14,857 nt of DNA from Rhodanobacteraceae bacterium (GTDB lineage Bacteria > Pseudomonadota > Gammaproteobacteria > Xanthomonadales > SZUA-5). The position numbers were made by a program, and so were the translations under genes. Positions 1 to 11,390 of the stretch are shown here, piece after piece (position 1 is the first letter of the stretch; every line of letters begins with the position of its first letter). The stretch spans positions 1 to 14,857 of the forward strand of contig QIMA01000035.1 of assembly GCA_003233535.1 (NCBI GenBank), given 5' to 3'. Under the pieces are notes generated by a model. That model saw only the letters and a list, made by a program, of their open reading frames with translations. It was not told the DNA's origin and did not search any database.

Positions 1-4
1 CTTT

Positions 5-109
5 TTCTCAGTCGGGTGTATGAACCACTACACCGCTCCTTGTAGAAAAACCACTGGGCAATCAATGTCCTGCGCGATCATCGCGCGAGTTTATGAAATA
101 TCCGGGCTA
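5..109. repeat. Dispersed MITE-like repeat, copy A (right part; left end lies outside the window)
   Basis: Positions 5-39 are identical to 13546-13580, and 65-112 match 13605-13652 at 46 of 48 bases. The linker between them (40-64) is unrelated in sequence to its counterpart. Two inverted repeats are visible: GGTGTA/TACACC at 15-20/29-34, and GCGCGA/TCGCGC at 72-77/81-86 with a 3-base loop. The right end reads TATCCGGGCTA and ends near 109. By analogy with the complete copy, the left terminal repeat would lie about 56 bases before the window. The copy sits 38 bases downstream of the truD stop codon, in the expected position of an intergenic repeat. No coding potential is evident. Confidence 0.8.
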
Positions 110-147
110 GCAACTGTGTCCGTCCTGAACGATTACTCTGCCCGGAG

Positions 148-1218
148 TCAGTCGATTTCTGGCTCGGGTTGACCGTGGGTGTCGTGGAGATCAAATAGCT
201 CGCGCAACACCGATGTTGCATAGCCGCCGGCACACAACTCGAAGCCCAGCGCGAGCGCGCCATCCGGCAAACGTTCACTGCTCAAGCTGCGCACCGCCAA
301 CCGTAGGGAGCGTCGGTCGGCGTCCACCGCCAACCGATCGAGGGTGGGCAGACATAACGGATAGCCGGCCAATACATCCGCTTCCAATGCTGCCGTAGCG
401 CCCTCGATCTCCGTACGCGGTCGCCCAGGCAGCGGTCCGGTCGGATGAATTTCTAGACGCTGCAGACGCGATGCTAGCTCCAGGTCGTCGGAATCAAAAC
501 GAAACCAAGAGCCGCGGGCGTCCAACTGCAGCAGGTCACCGGCTATCGGTAGATCGATATTGCCCTGCCGAATCCGTTCGGCTAGCACATCATTGAACAC
601 CAGCGAACGCAGCGCTGAAATCGCGTAGCCGCGTTTCGACCGAGGAAAGCGCTTGCCGGCTATCAAACCCTCAACCAGCCGTAAATTGGCGCCGCCTCTG
701 CCAAATCGCTGGGGGCCAAAGTAGTTCGGCACGCCACGTTCGGCAATCTCAGCAAGCCGTCCATCGAGCGTGTCTAACTCGCCGCGCAGCTGGCGCAGGA
801 CGAGGCGAAATCGATTTCCCTGATGACAACCACGGCGCAATTTCCTGCGGTGCCGCTGGGCACCGAGCACGCGGACGCCGGCGACGTTGAGCTGGTCCCA
901 GTCCACGCCCGCCAGCGCAGGCACCGTGAAGTACTGGCGGGTCAGCGCGTGCCGATCCTTCAGTCCGGCATAGCCCACGTCGCGTTCCGCTGCGCCGGCG
1001 TGCTTTGCCAATGCCTGTGCGGCGAACGCTGTGTTGGTACCGCGCTTCTCCACCCACAACAACTCGTGCGGCCCTTCACCATCAGCGCTGAAGCCGAGCA
1101 CTTCCTCAACTTCGAAATCTTCCAAGCGCTCACGATAATTCGCATCACCGAGCGGCCCGCCAAACCAATGTGGCCACTCGGGCAGGATCAAGCGGTCAAC
1201 TGAGGTTTCTAGGATCAT
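148..1218 (-). CDS. truD: tRNA pseudouridine(13) synthase TruD
   Basis: TruD converts uridine 13 of tRNA(Glu) to pseudouridine in the cytoplasm. The 356-residue product carries the family signature [10 protein letters not shown] at about residues 82-91, with catalytic Asp88 by analogy to E. coli Asp80. The further conserved block [14 protein letters not shown] comes before the TruD-specific insertion domain. Length is normal for the family. A GTG two codons upstream is also in frame, but the ATG at 1218 forms a classic ATGA overlap with the ispF stop codon, so I prefer it. It is the last visible gene of the pyrG-truD operon and is probably translated by coupling to ispF. In related genomes surE often follows, which would be beyond the window edge. 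No intrinsic terminator is clear downstream; only the repeat element is there. Confidence 0.95.
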   Translation of the reverse strand: MILETSVDRLILPEWPHWFGGPLGDANYRERLEDFEVEEVLGFSADGEGPHELLWVEKRGTNTAFAAQALAKHAGAAERDVGYAGLKDRHALTRQYFTVPALAGVDWDQLNVAGVRVLGAQRHRRKLRRGCHQGNRFRLVLRQLRGELDTLDGRLAEIAERGVPNYFGPQRFGRGGANLRLVEGLIAGKRFPRSKRGYAISALRSLVFNDVLAERIRQGNIDLPIAGDLLQLDARGSWFRFDSDDLELASRLQRLEIHPTGPLPGRPRTEIEGATAALEADVLAGYPLCLPTLDRLAVDADRRSLRLAVRSLSSERLPDGALALGFELCAGGYATSVLRELFDLHDTHGQPEPEID

Positions 1219-1691
1219 TGCCACAGCAAGACAATTGCTTGCGCCGCGATTCCCTCGCGCCGACCGACCAGACCCAATCCCTCGGTGGTGGTTGCCTTGA
1301 GCCCAACACGGCTAATGTCCACGTCGAGTAGGCCGGCAATCCGCGCGCGAATTGCCTGACTATGTGGAGCGAGCTTGGGCGCTTCGGCGAGGACCGTTAG
1401 ATCGACGTTGTTGACGCGATAGCCATGCTCGCCAATCGCAGCCATCGCCGCCTCTACGAACTGCGCGCTATCGGCGTCGGCCCAGCGTGCATCGCTGGGC
1501 GGGAACCACTGGCCGATATCGCCCAACGCCAGTGCGCCGAGCAACGCATCGGTCAGCGCGTGCAGCAGCACATCGCCATCCGAATGCGCCACCACACCAT
1601 GATCATGGTCGATCCGCACGCCGCCCAAGATCACGTGATCACCGGGTCCGAAAGCGTGTACATCGAGACCTTGCCCGATTCGCAGACTCAT
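1215..1691 (-). CDS. ispF: 2-C-methyl-D-erythritol 2,4-cyclodiphosphate synthase IspF
   Basis: IspF cyclises CDP-methylerythritol 2-phosphate to methylerythritol cyclodiphosphate, the fifth step of the MEP isoprenoid pathway. The 158-residue length is typical. Metal ligands are visible as Asp10 and His12 in GLDVHAF and His44 in the [10 protein letters not shown] block. The C-terminal [18 protein letters not shown] motif of the family is intact. A TTG one codon upstream is in frame, but the ATG at 1691 shares one base with the ispD stop (TGATG), so it is the better start. The gene follows ispD directly, and the two act two steps apart in the same pathway (IspE lies between). The next gene, truD, starts inside the last codons of ispF. 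Confidence 0.97.
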   Translation of the reverse strand: MSLRIGQGLDVHAFGPGDHVILGGVRIDHDHGVVAHSDGDVLLHALTDALLGALALGDIGQWFPPSDARWADADSAQFVEAAMAAIGEHGYRVNNVDLTVLAEAPKLAPHSQAIRARIAGLLDVDISRVGLKATTTEGLGLVGRREGIAAQAIVLLWQ

Positions 1692-2404
1692 CAACTTACC
1701 TCGTAGGCTATGGGGTGCGCGCGAAGCCAGGCCTCAATCGGCGCAAAGTCGTCGGCGACCGTCAGTTTGCGGTTGCTCGGTGAGCCAAGCACCAGTCGCG
1801 GCCGCAGCCCAGCCAATTCAATGGCCATCGCTTCGTCGGTGACGGCGATGCCTAGCTCGCGGACGCTGAGCAGAGCCCGGATCAGCGTAGCGCGCGGAAA
1901 CATCTGCGGCGTCTGTGCCAACCAATACTGGCGCCGATCGACAGTGGCCTCACTTTGCGGCCGTGTGGCCGCCGGATCTATGCGCTTCAGTGTGTCGTGA
2001 CAGGGCAGTCCGGCAATCGCGCCTGCCGGCTCATCGGCAAACTCCAGCAATCGATCTAGCAACGCGTTGTCGATGCACGGGCGAGCGGCATCATGGACCA
2101 AGACTGCATCCGTAGCCGCCACCACCGCATCGGGCAGCGATTGCAGCGCGGTCAGCACCGAGTCCGCCCGCTCTAGCCCACCGGCCACGCGGTGCACCGG
2201 GAACCCTGGAGGCAGCTTCAAGTGCTGAAAATGAATGTCGTTAGGGTCCAGGGCGAGAACGATTCCGCTAATCGCCGGATGCGCAGCCAAGCGCCACAAA
2301 CAGTGCTCTAAGAGCGGCCGACCGGCGATTTCTCGATACTGTTTGGGCGCGACTGAATCAAAGCGACTGCCGCTACCCGCCGCGGGTACGACGGCCCAGG
2401 TCAT
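1691..2404 (-). CDS. ispD: 2-C-methyl-D-erythritol 4-phosphate cytidylyltransferase IspD
   Basis: IspD joins MEP with CTP to give CDP-methylerythritol, releasing pyrophosphate (third MEP-pathway step). The 237-residue protein shows the nucleotide-binding loop PAAGSGSRF at 7-15 with Lys21, VHDAARP at 103-109 (Asp105 matches the Mg-binding Asp of E. coli), AQTPQMF at 163-169, TDEAMAIE at 189-196 and the C-terminal [13 protein letters not shown], with Lys213 at the same number as in E. coli. Its ATG overlaps the ftsB stop as ATGA, which fixes the start and implies translational coupling. It consumes CTP, the product of PyrG encoded at the head of the same operon. No defects seen. Confidence 0.97.
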   Translation of the reverse strand: MTWAVVPAAGSGSRFDSVAPKQYREIAGRPLLEHCLWRLAAHPAISGIVLALDPNDIHFQHLKLPPGFPVHRVAGGLERADSVLTALQSLPDAVVAATDAVLVHDAARPCIDNALLDRLLEFADEPAGAIAGLPCHDTLKRIDPAATRPQSEATVDRRQYWLAQTPQMFPRATLIRALLSVRELGIAVTDEAMAIELAGLRPRLVLGSPSNRKLTVADDFAPIEAWLRAHPIAYEVS

Positions 2405-2715
2405 GGCAACGGATCATCGGCGCTGCCCGCAGCGTCGACCGGTGGCTCAATCACCTGGTAGTAGATTTCCCCAGGCTTGGTCATGCCTAGTTCCACCCGG
2501 GCACGCTCTTCAACTGCCTCTCGGCCTTCCTTGAGATCTTCCACCTCAGTAGCCAGCTGCGCATTGCGCGCAGCCAAGCGGCTGTTTTCCTCTTGCTGCT
2601 CGCCCACATCGCGCTCTAGCTGCCAAACTTGGCGCATGCCGCCTTCGCCGAACCATAGCCGGTACTGCAGCGCTACTAAGAGCAGCAGCAGAACCAGAAT
2701 GACCCAGCGCAGCAT
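2401..2715 (-). CDS. ftsB: Cell division protein FtsB
   Basis: FtsB is a small bitopic inner-membrane protein that forms a complex with FtsL and FtsQ and helps activate septal peptidoglycan synthesis. The 104-residue product starts with a membrane segment rich in Leu and Val (about residues 4-18), followed by the conserved LQYRLWFGEGG. A coiled coil runs from about 30 to 70, and then comes the family block EERARVELGMTKPGEIYYQV. The tail after about residue 93 is acidic and Pro-rich. Length matches E. coli FtsB (103). It starts only 6 bases after the enolase stop codon and overlaps ispD at its 3' end, so it is embedded in the operon. The upstream Shine-Dalgarno is weak. Confidence 0.95.
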   Translation of the reverse strand: MLRWVILVLLLLLVALQYRLWFGEGGMRQVWQLERDVGEQQEENSRLAARNAQLATEVEDLKEGREAVEERARVELGMTKPGEIYYQVIEPPVDAAGSADDPLP

Positions 2716-2721
2716 GCTCGT

Positions 2722-6592
<3,871 letters not shown>

Positions 6593-6593
6593 G

Positions 6594-6599
6594 ATAATA
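6594..6599 (-). promoter_or_regulatory. Candidate -10 box of the pyrG operon promoter
   Basis: TATTAT on the minus strand matches the sigma-70 -10 consensus at 5 of 6 positions and lies 32 bases before the pyrG ATG. A transcript starting 7 bases downstream would begin at C6587 and have a leader of about 26 bases. There is no good -35 hexamer at 16-18 bases. That region is occupied by a perfect 8-bp-arm palindrome, so the promoter may be weak, activated, or not real. Confidence 0.4.
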
Positions 6600-6605
6600 C
6601 CTGCA

Positions 6606-6628
6606 AGCGCTAGTCCCGGGCTAGCGCT
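6606..6628. promoter_or_regulatory. Palindrome AGCGCTAG-7-CTAGCGCT upstream of pyrG
   Basis: Two perfect 8-base arms (6606-6613 and 6621-6628) flank TCCCGGG. It covers the expected -35 region of the candidate pyrG promoter, which would suit an operator or activator site. It could equally be an RNA hairpin in read-through transcripts from rne. The same CTAGCGC word recurs as a self-palindrome, CTAGCGCTAG, at 6689-6698 over the rne stop codon. No regulator can be named. Confidence 0.45.
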
Positions 6629-6649
6629 CGTGCAAATTGTTTTCTCACT

Positions 6650-6677
6650 GCGGCGCCGGCAGTGTTGCCAACGCCGC
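6650..6677 (-). terminator. Strong hairpin after rne, terminator-like but without a U tract
   Basis: On the minus strand GCGGCG-TT-GGCA-ACAC-TGCC-GG-CGCCGC folds into two stacked stems (6 and 4 bp) around an internal loop, with a 4-base apical loop. It begins 17 bases after the rne stop codon. The following bases are AGTGAGAAAACAATTT, so the U run of a standard intrinsic terminator is missing. It may end or protect the 3' end of the rne mRNA, possibly with Rho. Termination is inferred. Confidence 0.35.
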
Positions 6678-6694
6678 AACAAGACACGCTAGCG

Positions 6695-9600
6695 CTAGTT
6701 TAGCGTGGGCCTTTGGTCTTGCGTCTTTGGCTCGCTCTCGCCAGCCTCAGTCGCTGCCTCGTCAGCCTTTGCGCCGTCGGCAACATCGGTTTGCGCAGCC
6801 GCCGCCACGGGCTTGCGTGTCTCAACCTGGATCAGCTTGCGCTTGGCCGGCTTGGGCTTCGCGGCTGCGGTCTTAGCGACTGGCTTAGCTTTCTTAGCCA
6901 CTTTCGCACTCTCGGCGGATTCGTCAGCTTGGCTGGATTCGCCACCTAACAAGTCTGGCTGTTTGGGCTCCGGCTGATCGCTGCCGTCGCTCTTCACGTC
7001 GGTGCTGGCCGCTGACTGCTCGCTCTTCGGCTTCGCTGTCCTCGTTCTGCGCTTGCGTTTCGGCTTGTCGCCAGGATCGACGTCATCGCCGGGCTTAGCC
7101 TCGCTAGACTTAGCCGCATCGACGGTTCCAGACTCAGCGTCGGTCTCGTCCTTCGCTTTTAGCTTCGAATCAGCTTTGGGCTCCGCCGGCTTGTCAAGTC
7201 CGCTATCGACTGGGGCCGGCGCAGGCGCTTCATCTGCAACCGCCACTGCTTCTGACTGAGTTGAAGGCACCGACTCAGCGCTTTGCAGGACCTCATCGCC
7301 AGTAACTGCCTGCTTCTCTTCGCCCGACTGAACTGAATCAGCCGACTGCTCGTCAGCGGAGCCAAGATCGCCGTCAACTTGCTCAACGCTACCATCGGTT
7401 GCCGCCTTGCCACGGCCACGACCGCGACCGCGACGACCGCGACGACTGCGTGGTCGCTCGTCCGCTTCTTCGCTGCTTTCGGCGCCAGCAGTTTTCTCTG
7501 CGCTGCTGACATCACCCGTAGATTCGGTCGATTCGTCAGCGACGGTGTCGCTAGCCGGCGCCGAACTCTGCGCGGGCTGCTCGCTTGCAGCCGGCACACT
7601 CTCGGCAGACTCGTCAGAGGCTTGAGCAACCGATTGAGGCGCTTCACTGCTCTCAACGGCAGCGTCTTCAACAACGTTCTCTACGCCATTGGCATCGGTG
7701 ACTGCGACACCCTCAGCGCCCTGACCGCGACGGCGACGACCACCGCGACGGCGACGCTTACGCGGCGCTTCCGTCTCTGAACCGACCGTTTTATCCGCAC
7801 CCGGAATGTTCTTGTCTAATACTTCAGCGTCTGCATCGGTCTTCGCGACCTTCTGCTGGCTCTGATCACCGCGGCTCTTGTTGCGTGAATTCGATCCTGC
7901 CTCGTCGCGCTTGGGTCGTCCATCACGCCGTTTTGATTCGTTGCCATTGGCCTCATCGGCCTCGCGCTTTTCGCTGTCGCGCTTGCCTGAACGGCTGTTG
8001 CCACGGTTGTCGCTGTCGGCATCACGGTCTCGACCACGACCGCGCCGTGGGCGGTCATTGCGGTCGCGCCGTCCGTCACCACCAGTCTTGCCTCGAGTGG
8101 GCCTGCGTTGGCGGGAATCGCTGCTCTTTGCTTGTTCGGACTCAGTAGCGGCTTTCGCCGCCGCGGTCTGACCGCCGCCGCTAATCATCTGGATGAATCG
8201 TGCCCAGAGACCTAGCGGCTTGTCTATGATAGATGCTGGCGCTGCCTCAGCTTCGAGTTGCGTAGGCGGCGGCGTATTGCTGCGGATTACCGAAACCGCA
8301 GCAACCGGTCCCGTCGGCTCAGCGGCGGCGCCTCGTACCGGCACTTCAACCTCAGGTGTCACCACACGCTGGTAACTCGGCGTCTGCTCGCTCTCGACGT
8401 CGCTACCGCGGACCCGCTCGATCTTGTAGTTCGGGCTATCTAAATGCTCATTGGAGACCAAGATTATGGGCAGCTTGTGACGCTCTTCGATGGCCACCAA
8501 CGCCGTGCGCTTCTCATTGCCGAGGAAATTGCCCACCGCAACCGGAACCTCGAGAACGACCTGCCCCGTGTTGGGCTTCATCGCCTCCTCTTCCAACAGT
8601 CGCAAAATCGCTAGTGAAACCGACTCCACGCCGCGAATGCGTCCATGGCCCTCACAGCGCGGGCAGAGCAAGCCGGTGGATTCGCCCAGAGACGGCCGCA
8701 GGCGCTGCCTGGACATCTCCATGAGTCCGAAGCGCGAGATCCGGCCCACTTGGACGCGCGCGCGGTCCATCTTTAAAGCCTCGCGCAGACGTTCTTCGAC
8801 TTGACGCTGATGGCGCTGACTCTCCATGTCGATGTAATCAATCACGATCAGACCGCCGAGATCGCGAATGCGCAGTTGCCGAGCAACTTCGTCGGATGCT
8901 TCAAGGTTCGTGTTGAAGGCCGTCGCTTCGATGTCGCTACCCTTGGTCGCCTTCGCTGAGTTGATGTCGATCGCGATCAGAGCTTCAGAATGATCGACCA
9001 CGATAGAGCCGCCCGATGGCAGCCTGACCTCGCGCGAAAACGCACTCTCAATCTGACTTTCAATCTGGTAGCGGGTAAACAGCGGCACGTCATCGCTATA
9101 CAGCTTGAGTTTGCGCAGGCTGTGCGGCATGACTTGCTGCATGAACTCGCGAGCTTCGTCGTACAGCGACTCTTCGTCGATCAGAATCTCGCCGATGTCC
9201 GTACGCAGATAGTCGCGCAGTGCGCGAATGATCAGCTTGCTCTCCTGGTAGATCAGGAAACTCCCCGACCGCGCCTTGGCCGCCTCTTCAACGGCACTCC
9301 AAACCTGCAGCAGATAGTTCAGATCCCACTGCAGCTCGGATGCATCGCGGCCGACGCCCGCCGTGCGCACGATCAAACCCATACCGTCCGGCAGTTCCAA
9401 CTGCTCCATCGCTTCTTTCAACGCGACGCGGTCTTCACCCTCGACGCGCCTAGATACGCCGCCGGCACTCGGGCTATTGGGCATCAGCACCATGTAGCGC
9501 CCGGCCAAGCTAATGAAGGTAGTTAGCGCGGCGCCTTTGTTGCCGCGCTCCTCTTTCTCTACCTGAACCAGCAGTTCCTGGCCCTCTTTGAGCAATTCGC

Positions 9601-9865
9601 GAATGTTGCTCTTGCTGTTGGTGCCCGGTTGAAAATACTGTTTGGACACCTCCTTGAGCGGCAGGAATCCGTGGCGATCGCCACCGTACTCGACAAAGCA
9701 GGCTTCCAGGCTAGGTTCGACCCGGGAGATTCGCGCTTTGTAGATATTCGCCTTTTTTTGTTCGCGGGAGGGGATTTCGATGTCCAAGTCGTACAGACTC
9801 TGACCATCCACGATCGCCACGCGCAGCTCTTCTGCCTGCGTGGCGTTAATCAACATTCTCTTCAT
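6695..9865 (-). CDS. rne: Ribonuclease E
   Basis: RNase E is the main single-strand endoribonuclease for mRNA decay and for rRNA/tRNA processing, and it scaffolds the degradosome at the inner membrane. The 1056-residue protein is close to the E. coli length (1061). The catalytic half (1 to about 510) has the S1 domain from about residue 37, the 5'-sensor block IVRTAGVG at 165-172, catalytic Asp300 and Asp343, and the zinc-link CPRC at 401-404. Residues 549-562 ([14 protein letters not shown]) look like the amphipathic membrane-anchor helix. The tail to 1056 alternates Arg-rich blocks (about 584-655, 702-713, 804-820, 935-948, 990-1010) with acidic Ser/Ala/Glu stretches. The open frame extends 55 codons upstream, but homology ([13 protein letters not shown]) and AAGGAA at 9872-9877 fix the start at 9865. 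Confidence 0.97.
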   Translation of the reverse strand: MKRMLINATQAEELRVAIVDGQSLYDLDIEIPSREQKKANIYKARISRVEPSLEACFVEYGGDRHGFLPLKEVSKQYFQPGTNSKSNIRELLKEGQELLVQVEKEERGNKGAALTTFISLAGRYMVLMPNSPSAGGVSRRVEGEDRVALKEAMEQLELPDGMGLIVRTAGVGRDASELQWDLNYLLQVWSAVEEAAKARSGSFLIYQESKLIIRALRDYLRTDIGEILIDEESLYDEAREFMQQVMPHSLRKLKLYSDDVPLFTRYQIESQIESAFSREVRLPSGGSIVVDHSEALIAIDINSAKATKGSDIEATAFNTNLEASDEVARQLRIRDLGGLIVIDYIDMESQRHQRQVEERLREALKMDRARVQVGRISRFGLMEMSRQRLRPSLGESTGLLCPRCEGHGRIRGVESVSLAILRLLEEEAMKPNTGQVVLEVPVAVGNFLGNEKRTALVAIEERHKLPIILVSNEHLDSPNYKIERVRGSDVESEQTPSYQRVVTPEVEVPVRGAAAEPTGPVAAVSVIRSNTPPPTQLEAEAAPASIIDKPLGLWARFIQMISGGGQTAAAKAATESEQAKSSDSRQRRPTRGKTGGDGRRDRNDRPRRGRGRDRDADSDNRGNSRSGKRDSEKREADEANGNESKRRDGRPKRDEAGSNSRNKSRGDQSQQKVAKTDADAEVLDKNIPGADKTVGSETEAPRKRRRRGGRRRRGQGAEGVAVTDANGVENVVEDAAVESSEAPQSVAQASDESAESVPAASEQPAQSSAPASDTVADESTESTGDVSSAEKTAGAESSEEADERPRSRRGRRGRGRGRGKAATDGSVEQVDGDLGSADEQSADSVQSGEEKQAVTGDEVLQSAESVPSTQSEAVAVADEAPAPAPVDSGLDKPAEPKADSKLKAKDETDAESGTVDAAKSSEAKPGDDVDPGDKPKRKRRTRTAKPKSEQSAASTDVKSDGSDQPEPKQPDLLGGESSQADESAESAKVAKKAKPVAKTAAAKPKPAKRKLIQVETRKPVAAAAQTDVADGAKADEAATEAGESEPKTQDQRPTLN

Positions 9866-10118
9866 TGGTAATTCCTTGGCGCGCTCAACCCACCCGATCC
9901 GGCGCAATCCAGCGGCCGCATAGAGGCGTGATGTACGCTTCTCTAAAGCGGTGCGGCTACGATTGGTCGGATTGAGGAGCGTCGCCCTGTAATGGACCGC
10001 CCGCGTTGCTGCCATGTGACAGGCGCGCAACGGCCCCGTAAATTCGCGTCGTTCCTCGCCGCGGTTCCGCTCTCACGGCTCCGCCCTTAGCGCAGACAAC
10101 ACCCAACTATAACAAGCG
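9866..10118. promoter_or_regulatory. Divergent rne/rluC control region with overlapping candidate -10 boxes and a long rne leader
   Basis: This 253-base gap separates the two divergent genes. Its AT-rich core AACTATAACA (10105-10114) reads as TATAAC on the plus strand (10108-10113) and TATAGT on the minus strand (10111-10106), both sigma-70-like. No good -35 box is seen for either. A plus transcript would start at about the rluC ATG (10119), so it would be leaderless. A minus transcript would give rne a leader of roughly 235 bases; E. coli rne also has a long, autoregulatory leader, but I cannot match its hairpins here. A run of open minus-strand codons crosses part of the leader but shows no homology to RNase E. 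Confidence 0.4.
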
Positions 10119-11276
10119 ATGACTCGAAATCGAAGCAAACTAGGCAAAGCGACCCCAGCGGCAAAAGCAAGAAGCCGGCCGGGGTTGGGTAAAACCATCA
10201 AAAACAGCGGCAAGTCAGACTCACTCAAGGCCGTTAACCGGCTGCCTGTGGGTGGCAAGAACGTGGCCAAACGAAAGAGCAACGACGAACTACGTCCAGC
10301 TCCAGAGCAGCGCCGCACGGCCACGCCAGCGGACGCTCCGAGCAGCAGCGTGCGCATGATCGAAGTCGATGCCGACCGCGAAGGACAACGCTTGGACAAT
10401 TTCTTGCTCGGCCAGCTTAAAGGCGCGCCTCGGTCTCTGGTCTATCGGCTCATGCGCTCCGGCCAAGTTCGCGTGGACGGCGGTCGCTGCAAGCCCGACC
10501 AACGGCTACTCAGCGGGCAAACAGTGCGCATACCGCCGGTGCGCTTGCCCAGCGCTGGCGCACCCATTGCCGCCTCGAAGCAGTCGCTAGAAGCCCTGCA
10601 AAGCAGCATCTTGTTCGAAGATAGCGATTTGCTAGTCTTGGATAAGCCGTCAGGCTTGGCAGCCCACGGCGGCAGCGGAGTGAGCTATGGCGCGATTGAA
10701 GCGCTCCGCCAACTCCGTCCCAAGGGCAAGCTGGAGCTCATTCATCGACTCGACCGCGACACCAGCGGCCTGATGCTGGTAGCCAAACGACGGCGAGTCC
10801 TGCTTGCAATCCAAGAGCAACTGCGCGTAGGCACCGTCGATAAGCGCTACTTAAGTTTGCTCGCCGGCCGAATCGAGAAAGACCGGTTCGACGTCAACGC
10901 CCCGCTGCGTAAGCACGTGCTCAGCGGCGGTGAGCGCATGGTGCAAGTATCCACCGATGGCAAAGCCTCACTAAGCCGCTTTCGCGTACTTGAGCGCTTT
11001 GCCGAATGTACGTTGGTCGAGGTCAAGATCGAAACCGGCCGCACTCACCAGATCCGGGTACATTCGCTGTATGCCGGCCACCCGGTCGCTGCCGACCCCA
11101 AGTACGGCGACGCACAAACCAACCAAGACCTGCGTCGACTAGGACTAGATCGGCTATTTCTACACGCCGCCAGCATGCGGTTGCGGCTACCGGGCGAAGA
11201 ACAGGACCGCATTTGGTCTGCGCCGCTGCCGGAGAAGCTGGAGCAGGTGTTGGTTAGGTTGAGGGCTGAGGGCTGA
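10119..11276 (+). CDS. rluC: 23S rRNA pseudouridine synthase RluC, with an N-terminal extension
   Basis: RluC makes pseudouridines 955, 2504 and 2580 in E. coli 23S rRNA; the same targets are inferred here. Residues about 80-140 form the S4 RNA-binding domain (REGQRLDNFLLGQLKGAPRS). The RluA-family catalytic domain follows, with KPSGLAAHGGSG at 176-187, HRLDRDTSG at 209-217 (catalytic Asp212), GRTHQIRVH and the C-terminal RLFLHAASMRL. The divergent position next to rne is the classical gammaproteobacterial arrangement. The 385-residue frame is longer than E. coli RluC (319) because of about 79 basic, low-complexity N-terminal residues. The first ATG has no Shine-Dalgarno and is used here because a TATAAC box lies just upstream. 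Met80 at 10356 is the alternative start and also lacks a clear ribosome site. Confidence 0.93.
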   Translation: MTRNRSKLGKATPAAKARSRPGLGKTIKNSGKSDSLKAVNRLPVGGKNVAKRKSNDELRPAPEQRRTATPADAPSSSVRMIEVDADREGQRLDNFLLGQLKGAPRSLVYRLMRSGQVRVDGGRCKPDQRLLSGQTVRIPPVRLPSAGAPIAASKQSLEALQSSILFEDSDLLVLDKPSGLAAHGGSGVSYGAIEALRQLRPKGKLELIHRLDRDTSGLMLVAKRRRVLLAIQEQLRVGTVDKRYLSLLAGRIEKDRFDVNAPLRKHVLSGGERMVQVSTDGKASLSRFRVLERFAECTLVEVKIETGRTHQIRVHSLYAGHPVAADPKYGDAQTNQDLRRLGLDRLFLHAASMRLRLPGEEQDRIWSAPLPEKLEQVLVRLRAEG

Positions 11277-11342
11277 GCAGGATTATCCCGGCTCGGGTGA
11301 GAGCCAGCTCAGCTGACGATTCTTTTGCTTACCAGCGAGCCA

Positions 11343-11379
11343 GGTCCGCAGTTCAAACAGTGCGCGAACGGATCTTTTT
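11343..11379 (+). terminator. Possible intrinsic terminator of rluC
   Basis: GGTCC (11343-11347) can pair with GGATC (11370-11374, one G-U pair), and GTTC (11351-11354) with GAAC (11366-11369). There is a 3-base bulge and an 11-base loop, directly followed by five T residues. It lies 67 bases after the rluC stop and 12 bases before the end of the convergent antiporter gene. The stem is imperfect, so it is a weak call. Confidence 0.35.
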
Positions 11380-11390
11380 GCGCTCGAACC

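Noticed and set aside
7400..7770. CGACGG/CCGCGA-rich tract as a non-coding repeat
   Set aside because: It encodes the Arg/Gly-rich blocks of the RNase E tail in frame, so it is coding low complexity.
9866..10030. 55-codon N-terminal extension of RNase E
   Set aside because: RNase E homology starts at [10 protein letters not shown] (9865), directly after AAGGAA; the preceding codons are non-homologous leader.
11288..11327. GGCTC/GAGCC hairpin after rluC as the terminator
   Set aside because: Five base pairs and a T-rich stretch only after some 20 bases; the structure at 11343-11379 is a better candidate.
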